A stretch of DNA of 64,000 nt from Flavobacterium undicola (GTDB lineage: Bacteria; Bacteroidota; Bacteroidia; Flavobacteriales; Flavobacteriaceae). The stretch covers positions 124,001-188,000 of the forward strand of contig NZ_JAAAPM020000001.1 in NCBI RefSeq assembly GCF_009909155.2, given 5' to 3'. Below the pieces are notes generated by a model. That model saw only the letters and a program-made list of their open reading frames with translations. It was not told where the DNA came from and ran no database searches. Positions 16,240 through 25,270 of the stretch are shown here, piece after piece. Each line of letters opens with the position of its first letter. The first letter of the stretch is position 1. A program made the translations under genes and the position numbers.

Positions 16240-17610
16240 CTAGCTGCCTTTTGTTTTTAACACCAAGGTGGTTACCAATGAATCTAATTGTACTGTAGCC
16301 AGATTAAGGGTGATACCTGTCGTATCCTGATGGAATTTAACTTTTTTACCATGTAGAACCATACATGCTGTAATAATCAGCTTGGTTGGCGGTAATTTAA
16401 TAACGGTAGCTCCTGCCGGAATTTTCAGCAGGTGGATATATATTTTATTACCCCTGTGCGTAGTTCCATAAAAATTATCAACAGGTTGAAAAGGCCCGGG
16501 ACGCGTTTGATATATACTTTCGCCATTTTTCGCTAACCACTTCCCGACTTCTTTCAGGCGCTCCACATGAGTAGAAGGAATGACACCATCCGGGTCTGGC
16601 CCGACATTTAATAACATATTCCCTCCGCGGTCAACGGTATTGACAAGCATATCTATAATTCGTTTCAAGGACATCAATTGCTGAGTTTTACTATATCCCC
16701 AGCTTGTTGAATTAAGGTTCAGGCATTTTTCCCACGAAAAGGGAATAATAGGCCCCTTAACATCTCCGCTACCTTCGTCGGTCTGGAAATCTCCAACCAT
16801 TCCTGACCTTGGATTAATGACCACATCTGGGTTATAGCTACGCACCATCGCATTAAGTTTTAATGGTTCCCAGAACCAAGCTGCATCAGCATCAGTACCC
16901 TTATGCGCTAACCAGCCGCCATCGTACCACAAAATATCTATTTTGCCATAATTTTTCATTAGCTCTTCTACCTGCCCATAAGTTTGTTTCTTTAAAAGTG
17001 CAGCATTTTCCGGAAGCCCCTTCGGGTCAAAATAACCGGGAAAGCGCCAATCCAATGGGGAGTAATAAATACCTGTGTATAAACCGGATTTACGGCATGC
17101 ATCGGTGTATTCCTTTATAAAATCGCGGTGAGCGGCAGTTTCCCAGCTATCGAAATGCCTATAACTTGACGGGCTGTTCCAAAGTGCAAAACCATCATGG
17201 TGCCTGGCAACCATTACCATATATTTCATTCCGGCTTCTTTCGCTACCTTGACCCATTCCGCAGCACTGAAATGCTTCGGTTTAAACTGATCAGCTAGTT
17301 TGGCATATTCCTCGGCCGGTATCTTTTGGTTAAACATTGTCCATTCGCCTGTTGCCGGGATTGCATATAAGCCCCAATGTATGAACATTCCAAATTTCTG
17401 ATCTTCCCACCATTGCATCTTTTCGGGCGGAAGATTGGAACCCGGACCCGATACGCCTTGCCCTACACCCTTTAATGTAGGGTAGACCTTTCCTTTCTCC
17501 ATTGATTTTCTTTCTGCGTCACCCATCTGCTGGCTCATTGCTGCAAAAGAATGGCTCAGGAAAATTAATACAAGTCCGGTTGCCGTAATTTTTATTTTTC
17601 GTTTGAACAT
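16240..17610 (-). CDS. GH29 alpha-L-fucosidase
   Basis: This retaining family 29 alpha-L-fucosidase has a signal peptide at about residues 1-27 (ending SHSFAAMSQ). Active-site landmarks are FGMFIHWG (about 73-80), MVARHHDGFALW (about 133-144) and the nucleophile Asp230 in IDILWYDGGW. GGNMLLNVGPDPDGVIP marks the end of the barrel. At 456 residues it is a normal length for an enzyme with a short C-terminal domain. The DNA looks richer in G and C than its neighbours. Its stop codon lies in the loop of a small GC hairpin (16234-16248), directly next to the GH31 remnant, so this gene may have arrived separately. Confidence 0.92.
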   Translation of the reverse strand: MFKRKIKITATGLVLIFLSHSFAAMSQQMGDAERKSMEKGKVYPTLKGVGQGVSGPGSNLPPEKMQWWEDQKFGMFIHWGLYAIPATGEWTMFNQKIPAEEYAKLADQFKPKHFSAAEWVKVAKEAGMKYMVMVARHHDGFALWNSPSSYRHFDSWETAAHRDFIKEYTDACRKSGLYTGIYYSPLDWRFPGYFDPKGLPENAALLKKQTYGQVEELMKNYGKIDILWYDGGWLAHKGTDADAAWFWEPLKLNAMVRSYNPDVVINPRSGMVGDFQTDEGSGDVKGPIIPFSWEKCLNLNSTSWGYSKTQQLMSLKRIIDMLVNTVDRGGNMLLNVGPDPDGVIPSTHVERLKEVGKWLAKNGESIYQTRPGPFQPVDNFYGTTHRGNKIYIHLLKIPAGATVIKLPPTKLIITACMVLHGKKVKFHQDTTGITLNLATVQLDSLVTTLVLKTKGS

Positions 17611-17689
17611 ACTTACTTATTTAATTTTTGTTTGGTTTTTGTCATTGAAAATTTCATGTTTAAAAAAAACTATCTGAAATCAACTTACA

Positions 17690-19336
17690 CTATGATACAA
17701 TCTCCAAAGCATTAGCATAAAAAGCTTCCGGTTTTTGATTTGGAAAATATACTTCAAGCGCATTTGAATGCTGTTTGAATTTCAGTTTTTGTCCTGTACT
17801 CACTAGTCTAATCTGTCTTATTCTTTCTGTATGATATGGATTAGATTTCCCTAAGTTTTTAATAATTGCAGTACCACTTTCCGGCCAAGCCATTACAGTC
17901 GCAAAAAGGGTTTTGTTTTTTTGTACAAAACGAATGTCTTCTGACGTAAAGGGCTTACCTTTTCCTTCATTAAAACCTTGGGCCGTTAAAGCTCCGGCAC
18001 TTCCTAATTGAGGGCCTTCACCAAATATTTTCCAGGGACGCGTACCATAAATACTTTTGCCGTTTAGTTTCATCCAAACACCAATTTCTTTCACAATTTG
18101 ACGTTCTAATTCGTCGATACTTCCATCTCCTCTTACCGGAATATTTAGCATTAAATTCCCATTTTTACTTACTGCGTCTATCAAGGTATGAATAACTGTT
18201 TTGGCCGATTTGTAACGCTTTTTATCATAAACACCTCGATCATAATGCCAGTTACCCAGACAGGTATCCGTCTGCCATGGCAAAGGCTCTATGTCATTAC
18301 CTTGTCCTTTTTCGATATCCCAAACTATGGCTTTTTTTTGCTGCTCGTCTAAAATTTTACCCGTAATTACTGCCTGAACAGTTTTGTTTTTTTGAAGACT
18401 TTTATTGTACATGTGTGCCGCAATACGCAAGCCTGCATCACTAACAGGCCAAAGCGGTAAGGCGGTATCGTCAAAATAAATCATATCAGGATTGTACTTG
18501 TCAATCAAATCAATGGTTCGGTCATGAAAATTTTCCAAGTAGGCTTCTGATGGTTTTGCTACTCCATTACCCCAATTCCATTGGCTGTGTATTGCACCAT
18601 TATCAGAACTTCTTTCACTCAAAGGATGATTTTGCGCGTACAATTCCTGAGGATCTAAACCTTCCCACCATGTTCCTTTCCCATCGGCTTTAGTTAATTT
18701 TCCATCATAAGGAACTCCAGCCAGAGGACCGTTTTTATCAGAACGTTGAGCAGTTTCAAACCAACTCCAGGCATGAGCCGCGTGAACACTCACCGCAAAC
18801 GGAAGACCAGCTTTACGGGCTGCTTTTTCCCATCCGGCTATGATGTCTTTTTTCGGACCCATTTTAGTCGAATTCCAATTGGGTTGATGCTTGCTATCAT
18901 ACAAATCTAAATTATCATGATGATTGGCCATTGCCATAAAATATTTAGCACCAGAATCCTTATATAAATTCACCAATTCCTCTGGATTCCAGTTGTCGGC
19001 TTTCCAAACATTGATTACATCTTTAAAACCAAATTTTGACGGATGACCGTATTTTTCGACATGAAATTTATACTGTCTCGAACCTTCCTCATACATCCCT
19101 CGTCCATACCAATCCCCGGCTTCGGGCTCACACTGAGGACCCCAATGTGCCCACATTCCAAACTTTGCATCGCGAAACCAATCAGGCACCTGATATTTCT
19201 CAAGCGAATCCCAAGTAGGTTCAAACGGTCCTTTGAAAGCAGGAGTGTTAAGAATATGAGATTGTCCCAATAAAGGAGATAAATAAAGTCCGGCTAGAGC
19301 CGACACACCTAGTTTTAAAGCATTTCTTCTGTCCAT
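17690..19336 (-). CDS. GH29-type alpha-L-fucosidase, twin-arginine signal
   Basis: This is a second, distant family 29 enzyme. The N-terminus MDRRNALKLGVSALAGLYLSPLLGQ looks like a twin-arginine signal, so it may be exported folded. Landmarks are FGMWAHWGPQ (about 59-68), MAMANHHDNLDLYDS, and a nucleophile candidate Asp289 in DMIYFDDTALP. GNLMLNIPVRGDGSID closes the barrel. The WGPQCEPEAGDWYGRGMY stretch places it in a GH29 subgroup unlike its neighbour, so linkage preference may differ. At 548 residues it is full length. It is first in the minus-strand run and divergent from the AraC gene, so its upstream region probably holds the operon promoter. Confidence 0.87.
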   Translation of the reverse strand: MDRRNALKLGVSALAGLYLSPLLGQSHILNTPAFKGPFEPTWDSLEKYQVPDWFRDAKFGMWAHWGPQCEPEAGDWYGRGMYEEGSRQYKFHVEKYGHPSKFGFKDVINVWKADNWNPEELVNLYKDSGAKYFMAMANHHDNLDLYDSKHQPNWNSTKMGPKKDIIAGWEKAARKAGLPFAVSVHAAHAWSWFETAQRSDKNGPLAGVPYDGKLTKADGKGTWWEGLDPQELYAQNHPLSERSSDNGAIHSQWNWGNGVAKPSEAYLENFHDRTIDLIDKYNPDMIYFDDTALPLWPVSDAGLRIAAHMYNKSLQKNKTVQAVITGKILDEQQKKAIVWDIEKGQGNDIEPLPWQTDTCLGNWHYDRGVYDKKRYKSAKTVIHTLIDAVSKNGNLMLNIPVRGDGSIDELERQIVKEIGVWMKLNGKSIYGTRPWKIFGEGPQLGSAGALTAQGFNEGKGKPFTSEDIRFVQKNKTLFATVMAWPESGTAIIKNLGKSNPYHTERIRQIRLVSTGQKLKFKQHSNALEVYFPNQKPEAFYANALEIVS

Positions 19337-19369
19337 CTTTTTATGATTTGGATACTAATTTATACATTT

Positions 19370-19384
19370 CCGATTTTATCGGTT
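19370..19384. promoter_or_regulatory. Palindrome with AACCGAT core upstream of the GH29 operon
   Basis: The sequence CCGATTTTATCGG (19370-19382) is an imperfect inverted repeat about 35 bp upstream of the GH29 start. Its minus strand reads AACCGAT, the same core found twice at 19536-19572 next to the AraC gene. It may be a binding site for that regulator on the operon side. Confidence 0.4.
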
Positions 19385-19535
19385 TATTTCGTTTTTCAAT
19401 TTAATACTAAAATATCGCTTCCAACTTTTTTTATGCTACATATTTTAGGAATAAATTTGATTATTAGTTTTTTTAATCGCTTATTTTGGTATTAATAAAA
19501 ACAAATGTAGCTTAGCCATCGTATATCTTTTTTAT

Positions 19536-19572
19536 TCAAAACCGATTTTTTATTACTCAAAACCGATTTTTT
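19536..19572 (+). promoter_or_regulatory. Tandem 16-bp repeat, likely AraC-family operator
   Basis: The 16-bp sequence TCAAAACCGATTTTTT occurs at 19536-19551 and again at 19557-19572. The 21-bp spacing is two helical turns, as expected for two half-sites bound on the same DNA face by an AraC-type protein. It ends 18 bp before the AraC start codon, which suggests autoregulation and shared control of the divergent glycosidase operon. Confidence 0.65.
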
Positions 19573-19590
19573 CATCATTTTAATGTCATT

Positions 19591-20469
19591 ATGTCCAAAA
19601 GTACTTTCAAATATTCCTTTTCCCTGTTACATGTTGATTATGTGAAACTTAATCACAACTGGAATTTCAACAATGTTATCAGTCCGTATTACAGACTGTA
19701 TTACATCGACGAAGGAATGGGATCCATTTCGGACAGCGCAACCAAAATAATTTTAGAACCCGGTTATCTATACCTCATTCCGAGTTTCACCATTTGTAAT
19801 CTGAATTGTGATACTTATTTGAGTCAGTATTTCATTCAATTTTTCGAAGAATCTCCCGACGGCATCTCTCTGTTTAATAACAACCGAAGCCTGATGAAGT
19901 TAGCAGCTACTGAAATTGATATTCTACTCATTAAAAAATTACTTCACTCTAATCCGGGAAGAGGAATTAATCGCTCAAACAATCCGAAAGTATATGAAAA
20001 AGAAGCGTATTACAAGGAATACCAGTCCCTTAATAACGAACTCAAACCGCATCTGAAATTTGAAAACCAGGGAATTCTTCTTCAGTTAATTTCCAGATTT
20101 TTGAGTTCGACCACTTTCCAATCAAATCATGCCCAGACAACACCTTCCAAAATACTGGATACCATGAGTTATGTGCAACTTCATCTGGACGAAAATCTTA
20201 CGGTAGCAGAATTAGCCCAAAGAGTGAACCAGAGTCAGGATTATTTTTCGAAACAATTTCTGATCCATACCGGACAAAGACCACTGAATTACATTCATGA
20301 AAAAAAGATAGAAAGAGCGCAATATCTTATTGCAACCACCGATAAAACATTTTTAGAAATTGCCATCGATACAGGATTTTCTAATTTGCCTCATTTTTCG
20401 AAAATATTCAAGCAAATAGTAAGCCTGACTCCGGGAGAATACCGTCAGCAAAATAGTCAGGTAAAATAA
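19591..20469 (+). CDS. AraC family transcriptional regulator
   Basis: The C-terminal third (about residues 193-290) holds two helix-turn-helix motifs: LDENLTVAELAQRVNQSQDYFSKQFLIHTGQRPLNYI and FLEIAIDTGFSNLPHFSKIFKQIVSLTPGEYR. The N-terminal part, with YYRLYYIDEGMG and LEPGYLYLIPSF, is a cupin-like sensing domain that would bind a small ligand, probably a sugar. At 292 residues it is a standard one-component regulator. It is divergent from the glycosidase operon and preceded by a tandem repeat. I infer that it activates the operon in response to a released sugar such as fucose, but the effector is unknown. Confidence 0.9.
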   Translation: MSKSTFKYSFSLLHVDYVKLNHNWNFNNVISPYYRLYYIDEGMGSISDSATKIILEPGYLYLIPSFTICNLNCDTYLSQYFIQFFEESPDGISLFNNNRSLMKLAATEIDILLIKKLLHSNPGRGINRSNNPKVYEKEAYYKEYQSLNNELKPHLKFENQGILLQLISRFLSSTTFQSNHAQTTPSKILDTMSYVQLHLDENLTVAELAQRVNQSQDYFSKQFLIHTGQRPLNYIHEKKIERAQYLIATTDKTFLEIAIDTGFSNLPHFSKIFKQIVSLTPGEYRQQNSQVK

Positions 20470-20505
20470 CATTCACCGCAATAAAAAGCAATTTGACCTT
20501 ATTAA

Positions 20506-20537
20506 TTTGAATTCTTAGCATTAGAATCTTAAATTTG
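20506..20537 (+). promoter_or_regulatory. Promoter of the two-component operon
   Basis: A -33 TTTG (20506-20509) and a -7 TAAATTTG (20530-20537) are separated by 20 bp, a good match to the Bacteroidota promoter pattern. It lies 19 bp upstream of the histidine kinase start codon and after the AraC stop. Confidence 0.65.
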
Positions 20538-20556
20538 AAAAGACTTCGTTTACTTT

Positions 20557-21612
20557 ATGAAAAAAAAGATTCCCTTTTATGCCTGGCACATCTTAGTATG
20601 CATCACTTTTATGCTGTTGCCTTATGCTTTTACATCAACAGGGAGCATTTTTAATTTACCCAATTTATCTCATAATGGTCACGACAGAATTTATTTTTTA
20701 ATCTATTTTCTATTACTGCTTTTCTTTTACTTTAATTATTATTACCTAATCCCAAAATTCTATTTTTCTAATAAAACGACTCCTTATTTTGGAATTATCA
20801 TTGTATTACTATTCTTCTTTCTTTGGATTTCCAATCATTTTGATAATCCCGAACGCAATTTTTTGGATTTTGGAAAAAGAATGTCATTTCACAACAAAAT
20901 GCCTCATTCCTTTCCGCCTAACTTTGACAAAAGAGGAGGCCCTCCTACCCAATACAGCCATACTATTTTAGTGTATTTAATTGGCGTCATTTCCAGTTTA
21001 CTATTTGCCATCAATAATCAATTGCGAAAAGTTGAAAAGGAAAAAATGCAATCGGAATTATCATTTTTAAAAGCCCAAATCAATCCGCATTTTTTGTTTA
21101 ACACTTTAAACAGCATTTATGCTTTAGCGATAAAAAAATCAGACAAAACAGCCGATGCCGTGGTGCAATTATCGGAATTGATGCGATACATTATTACCAA
21201 TGCTAATGATGACGTAATTTCCTTAGACAAAGAAATCAATTACATCAATAATTTTGTTGAACTTCAAAAAACACGTTTGGGTAATACGGTAAACATTAAT
21301 TACAAAGTCGAAGGAAATCAATACGAAAAATGCATTACGCCGCTCATTTTAATTTCTTTTATCGAAAATGCCTTTAAACACGGTGTTAACCCTAATCAAA
21401 ATTCGGAAATCAAGATCCACATTAACATTGGAGAAAAAATTTTGAGTTTATTTGTTTCCAATAACAAAGTAAAATCCAGTTCGTCCGAAAGTGGCATTGG
21501 ATTACAAAATACCATAGAAAGATTGACTCATTTGTATCCCAACACACATGATTTGATAATTAATGACAATCCCGAAACCTATAATGTTACACTAAAAATT
21601 AAAGTAGCATGA
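20557..21612 (+). CDS. LytS-type sensor histidine kinase
   Basis: This membrane histidine kinase of the LytS/YehU class phosphorylates a LytTR response regulator. Four hydrophobic segments (about 10-27, 45-65, 76-92 and 135-152) form the N-terminal membrane part with no large sensor domain. The phosphoacceptor is His178 in QINPHFLFNTLNS, and the ATP-binding N-box is FIENAFKHG with Asn271. The closing GIGLQNTIERL is the G-box. At 351 residues this is the common short Bacteroidota form. The stop codon overlaps the start of the response regulator by 4 bp (ATGA), so the pair is translationally coupled. The signal is unknown. Confidence 0.93.
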   Translation: MKKKIPFYAWHILVCITFMLLPYAFTSTGSIFNLPNLSHNGHDRIYFLIYFLLLLFFYFNYYYLIPKFYFSNKTTPYFGIIIVLLFFFLWISNHFDNPERNFLDFGKRMSFHNKMPHSFPPNFDKRGGPPTQYSHTILVYLIGVISSLLFAINNQLRKVEKEKMQSELSFLKAQINPHFLFNTLNSIYALAIKKSDKTADAVVQLSELMRYIITNANDDVISLDKEINYINNFVELQKTRLGNTVNINYKVEGNQYEKCITPLILISFIENAFKHGVNPNQNSEIKIHINIGEKILSLFVSNNKVKSSSSESGIGLQNTIERLTHLYPNTHDLIINDNPETYNVTLKIKVA

Positions 21613-22298
21613 TAAAAGCAATTGCATTAGATGATGAGCCATTGGCACTAGAGGTTTTGCAAAGTTTTTGCAATCAACTTGATATGGTCGAATTAGAGAA
21701 AACATTCACCAAATCAGATGATGCTTTTAAATATTTAAAGAAATACCCCGTTGATCTACTCTTTTTGGACATCAATATGCCTTCTATTTCGGGAATCGAT
21801 TTTTACAAAAAACTACCGCACAAAACGATGGTAATTTTCACCACCGCTTATTCAGAATATGCTGTTGAAGGTTTTACATTAAGCGCCACCGATTATATCC
21901 TGAAACCTTTTACCTTTTCAAGATTTCAACAGGCTGTAGAAAAAGCACATTCACAATGGAAATTGCAAAATCAAGATCCGGAACAGCAATATCTTTTTAT
22001 TCGCGCCGATTACAGCCTGATAAAAATTCTCTTTTCTGATATTTTATTTATCGAAGGTTTAGATGATTATCTAAAAATCCACATTCAGAATCAAAAAACA
22101 ATTGTTGCCCGAATGACTTTAAAATCACTGTTAGAAAAACTCCCTCAAACGGAATTTATCAGGGTGCATCGCTCCTTTATTGTTGCTATTTCAAAAATAG
22201 AAAAAGTGCGAAATAAAATCATCTACATCAACGAAGAAGAAATCCCTGTAAGTGCCAGTTATGAAACTGCTTTTTTTGAATTATTGAACCAAAAATAA
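21609..22298 (+). CDS. LytTR family response regulator
   Basis: An N-terminal receiver domain (about residues 1-118) carries the acidic pair DDE at 8-10, the phosphoacceptor Asp54 in LLFLDINMP and the Lys of DYILKPF. A C-terminal LytTR DNA-binding domain follows (about 125-229), with FIEGLDDYLKIH and FIRVHRSFIVAISKIEKV. It overlaps the kinase gene by 4 bp. LytTR regulators usually act on nearby genes, so the DUF3500-HupE-dioxygenase run that starts 160 bp downstream is a candidate target; no LytTR site was identified by eye. Confidence 0.93.
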   Translation: MIKAIALDDEPLALEVLQSFCNQLDMVELEKTFTKSDDAFKYLKKYPVDLLFLDINMPSISGIDFYKKLPHKTMVIFTTAYSEYAVEGFTLSATDYILKPFTFSRFQQAVEKAHSQWKLQNQDPEQQYLFIRADYSLIKILFSDILFIEGLDDYLKIHIQNQKTIVARMTLKSLLEKLPQTEFIRVHRSFIVAISKIEKVRNKIIYINEEEIPVSASYETAFFELLNQK

Positions 22299-22460
22299 TT
22301 ATTAAAATATTACAAATTAGCATCATAAACTAATTCCTTTACCGCATAAATACATCCAAACACCTCAAATTTTTCATCGCTAGCCGCCGTTTAGATACTT
22401 TTATATTAAATGAACCCAAATCATTTAAAAAAACAGAACCTTATCTTTAAACGAAACCAA

Positions 22461-23870
22461 ATGAAAAACAAGAAATTAATCTTATCGAGCTTATTGATTT
22501 TTATTGCACTTATTGTAAGTGCTTGTGGCGGCGATGACGACAATACCACATCAACTAGTTCCGCAACTGTTACTGCACTTACAGCAGGGTCTGCTACTTT
22601 TTCTTCAACAGCTACCATCAATGTTGCTTACACAGGAACTGCCACACTTCCTTATACAGGTGGTAATGGGGTTGCCTATTCAGCAGGAACTGCGGTTGCT
22701 TCAACTGGAGTTACGGGTTTAACAGCTACATTGGTGGCAGGAACACTTGCAAACGGTGCTGGCAACCTAACGTACACGGTTACAGGAACGCCTACATCCT
22801 CAGGGACTGCCAGTTTTGTAATTACATTTGGAGGACAAACCGTAACAATTACTTTGACAGTAAATGCTGCTGCAAACACCAGCTGCAGTTCTGCAACAGG
22901 TATTACAAAACTTATTTGTTTGTGCGATGCCTTAAAAGCTTCGCTTACATCAACACAAATTGCATCTCTGCAAATAAGCTATGCTTATGCTTCCATAATA
23001 AAATGGTCCAACTTTCCTGACGGCATTTACGGAAACCGGGTGGGGCTAAAACTTAGTGGATTGACTACTGCTCAAAAAACATTAGTATTAGCACTGTTGC
23101 AGGAAATATCAGGCAGCACCAGCAATGAGGGTTATGAGGAACTGGTGCAATTACTGGCAGCAGACAACTACCTTGGTGGTAGCGATTATGGCGAAGCATA
23201 TTATCACATTGCTATTTTGGGTACGCCTGCAAGCACTGGCACTTTCGAAATATATTTTGGTGGTCACCACACACAACTTTCCAATACGTATATCAATGGT
23301 TCATTGGTTGGGGCCACGCCTTCTTTCAGAGGCGTAGAGCCATGCACTTACAGCACTTCACTCTCTTTTTCTAAAGCAGTGAATGGCAGCAGTACTGCAA
23401 CTAATATCATTCCGATGAACCAGGAAGCGACTGCATTCAGTGCGTTGCTTACCGGCCTCAGCACTACCAACCTGGCTACTGCCAAACAAAGCACTACATA
23501 TAGTGATATAGTTTGCGGACCTCAAGTAGACTGGAGCTTCCCAACTACCAAACTGGGTGTAAAAGGTAGCGCTATGTCTTCAACAGAGCAGGCATTACTG
23601 TTGGCGGCAATTAAAACTTACGTAAATGACCTTAACGCCACCGATGCAGCAGCCTTCATTACACTATACACTAATGAGTTAAGTGATACATACGTTGCGT
23701 ACTCGGGCAGCACAGGCCTTGCCACCAAGTATGACTATATAAGGATAGACGGGCCACACGTATGGATTGAGTACTCCGTAGGAAGCAGCATTGTATTATC
23801 CAATCCGACTACCCACCCGCACTCTGTGTGGAGAGACAGATCTACTGATTACGGTGGTACTAAACAATAG
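22461..23870 (+). CDS. DUF3500 domain lipoprotein
   Basis: The protein has a lipoprotein signal (LLIFIALIVSAC, lipid-modified Cys near residue 22) followed by GGDDD, an acidic run typical of surface-exposed Bacteroidota lipoproteins. A Thr/Ala-rich segment of about 100 residues with internal repeats follows. From about residue 145 comes the DUF3500 domain, recognisable by YHIAILGTPASTGTFEIYFGGHHTQLSNTY and PSFRGVEPC. Conserved His residues (GGHH, and DGPHVWIEY near the end) suggest a metal or catalytic site, but no function is established. The frame can start at 22410; the ATG at 22461 (MKNKKLIL) gives a proper signal peptide and about 469 residues. Codon choice looks less AT-rich than the neighbours. 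Confidence 0.8.
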   Translation: MKNKKLILSSLLIFIALIVSACGGDDDNTTSTSSATVTALTAGSATFSSTATINVAYTGTATLPYTGGNGVAYSAGTAVASTGVTGLTATLVAGTLANGAGNLTYTVTGTPTSSGTASFVITFGGQTVTITLTVNAAANTSCSSATGITKLICLCDALKASLTSTQIASLQISYAYASIIKWSNFPDGIYGNRVGLKLSGLTTAQKTLVLALLQEISGSTSNEGYEELVQLLAADNYLGGSDYGEAYYHIAILGTPASTGTFEIYFGGHHTQLSNTYINGSLVGATPSFRGVEPCTYSTSLSFSKAVNGSSTATNIIPMNQEATAFSALLTGLSTTNLATAKQSTTYSDIVCGPQVDWSFPTTKLGVKGSAMSSTEQALLLAAIKTYVNDLNATDAAAFITLYTNELSDTYVAYSGSTGLATKYDYIRIDGPHVWIEYSVGSSIVLSNPTTHPHSVWRDRSTDYGGTKQ

Positions 23871-23902
23871 TGAGCATCGCAATCAATTAAACATTACTAA
23901 TT

Positions 23903-23938
23903 AGTAAAACCGTTCCTTTTATCGGGAGAGGTTTTACT
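23903..23938 (+). other. Hairpin between the DUF3500 and HupE genes
   Basis: A 9-bp perfect stem pairs AGTAAAACC (23903-23911) with GGTTTTACT (23930-23938). There is no T-tract after it, so it is not a convincing terminator. It may tune expression between the two genes or stabilise an mRNA end. Confidence 0.45.
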
Positions 23939-23965
23939 ATAATTATAAACTAAATTTTTTCATTT

Positions 23966-25258
23966 ATGAACCGGCATCTTCTTATATTGTTATTCTTGCT
24001 TACAGGTTTTGGTGCATTTGCACACCCTATGCCGAACTCTACGGTGAGCCTTTCTGTAATGGAAAACAGTGTGGCGGGCGAGGCTAAAATGTCGCTGTCT
24101 GATTTGGAAGCAGCAACGAAGATATCGTTGGATGAGAACCGCAAGGTAAACACCCCATTTTTTATGGATTATTTCCGCCAGCATATAAAAGCGTATAGCG
24201 GAAAGAATGTATGGGGAACTTCTATTGACAGCATTTATACGACTACTGAATTTGATACGAACGTAGGAAAGTACCGGGAAGTTGTTGTTTGGTTTAAAAT
24301 GGTGCCCCCACAGAAAAAAAGCCTTAGAAATTTCGTATTTAACTATGATGCAATTATACACCAGGTTGTAACGCATAGCATACTCGTATTTCTGAAAAAC
24401 GATTGGAAGAATGGTATCCGTAGCGAAGATGGAGGTAAGCCTTTGGGTACTATCTACACCAATTTTCAAATAGGGGCAGGAAAATATGAACCGCTTGAGG
24501 TGAACCTCGAAGATGGAAGTTACTGGACGGGTTTCAAAGGAATGTTTGCCTTAGGAATGGAGCACATCAAGGCAGGAACAGATCATTTATTGTTTTTGCT
24601 GGTATTATTATTACCTGCTACACTTACATTAAATGGCAAAAGATGGGGACGTTTTGGTGGTGTTAGATACAGCATTATAAAATTGCTAAAAGTGGTTACC
24701 GCTTTTACAATTGGACATTCCATCACGTTGCTGATTGGTGCATTAGGTTGGTTTCATTTGCCTAAGCAGCCTGTTGAGGTTTTGATTGCAGTTTCTATTT
24801 TAGTTTCTGCTGTTCACGCCATTCGTCCGTTTTTTGCTGGAAAAGAGATGTATATTGCTGCAGGTTTTGGATTGGTACACGGCTTGGCATTTGCTACCGT
24901 TCTTTCGAATCTAAATTTAGATACGAGCACAATGGTTTTGAGTATTTTGGGTTTCAATATTGGAATCGAAGTAATGCAACTTTTTGTGATTATCAGCATC
25001 ATTCCTTGGATTATTCTTTTGAGTCAAACAGCATTATACAAATGGATTCGTATAGTTTGGGCTATTTTGGCAGGATTAGCCGCTTTGTCTTGGATTATAG
25101 AACGATTGTCAGGAAACCCAAATAGGATTACCATTTTAATTCAAAAAATAATTGTTTTTGCCCCTTTGGGAATTTTGGGCTTTGCCTTTTTTACCCTTGT
25201 TGTTTTTGCATTACAGTATAAAAAAAGAAGTATGTTAAATCAGTCTCAAGACATTTAA
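23966..25258 (+). CDS. HupE/UreJ-like membrane protein
   Basis: The N-terminal half has a signal peptide (LLILLFLLTGFGAFAHP) and a soluble extracytoplasmic domain of about 185 residues. The C-terminal half (about 190-425) is a membrane domain of the HupE/UreJ type, with the diagnostic GMEHIKAGTDHLLFLLVLLLP, FTIGHSITLLIG and FGLVHGLAFATVLSNL. The His and Asp residues in these helices are typical of the family, some of which import nickel or cobalt, and metal transport is plausible here. It starts 95 bp after the DUF3500 gene, and the dioxygenase-like gene follows after 12 bp. The first half looks less AT-rich than the second. Confidence 0.83.
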   Translation: MNRHLLILLFLLTGFGAFAHPMPNSTVSLSVMENSVAGEAKMSLSDLEAATKISLDENRKVNTPFFMDYFRQHIKAYSGKNVWGTSIDSIYTTTEFDTNVGKYREVVVWFKMVPPQKKSLRNFVFNYDAIIHQVVTHSILVFLKNDWKNGIRSEDGGKPLGTIYTNFQIGAGKYEPLEVNLEDGSYWTGFKGMFALGMEHIKAGTDHLLFLLVLLLPATLTLNGKRWGRFGGVRYSIIKLLKVVTAFTIGHSITLLIGALGWFHLPKQPVEVLIAVSILVSAVHAIRPFFAGKEMYIAAGFGLVHGLAFATVLSNLNLDTSTMVLSILGFNIGIEVMQLFVIISIIPWIILLSQTALYKWIRIVWAILAGLAALSWIIERLSGNPNRITILIQKIIVFAPLGILGFAFFTLVVFALQYKKRSMLNQSQDI

Positions 25259-25270
25259 AATTTTAGTATT

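Noticed and set aside
19452..19459. TAAATTTG box as promoter of the AraC gene
   Set aside because: It is about 130 bp from the start codon, has no -33 partner, and would place the tandem repeat inside the leader; left undecided.
24000..24469. 159-residue minus-strand frame opposite the HupE-like gene
   Set aside because: It lies entirely opposite a well-supported gene and has no recognisable domain or signal.
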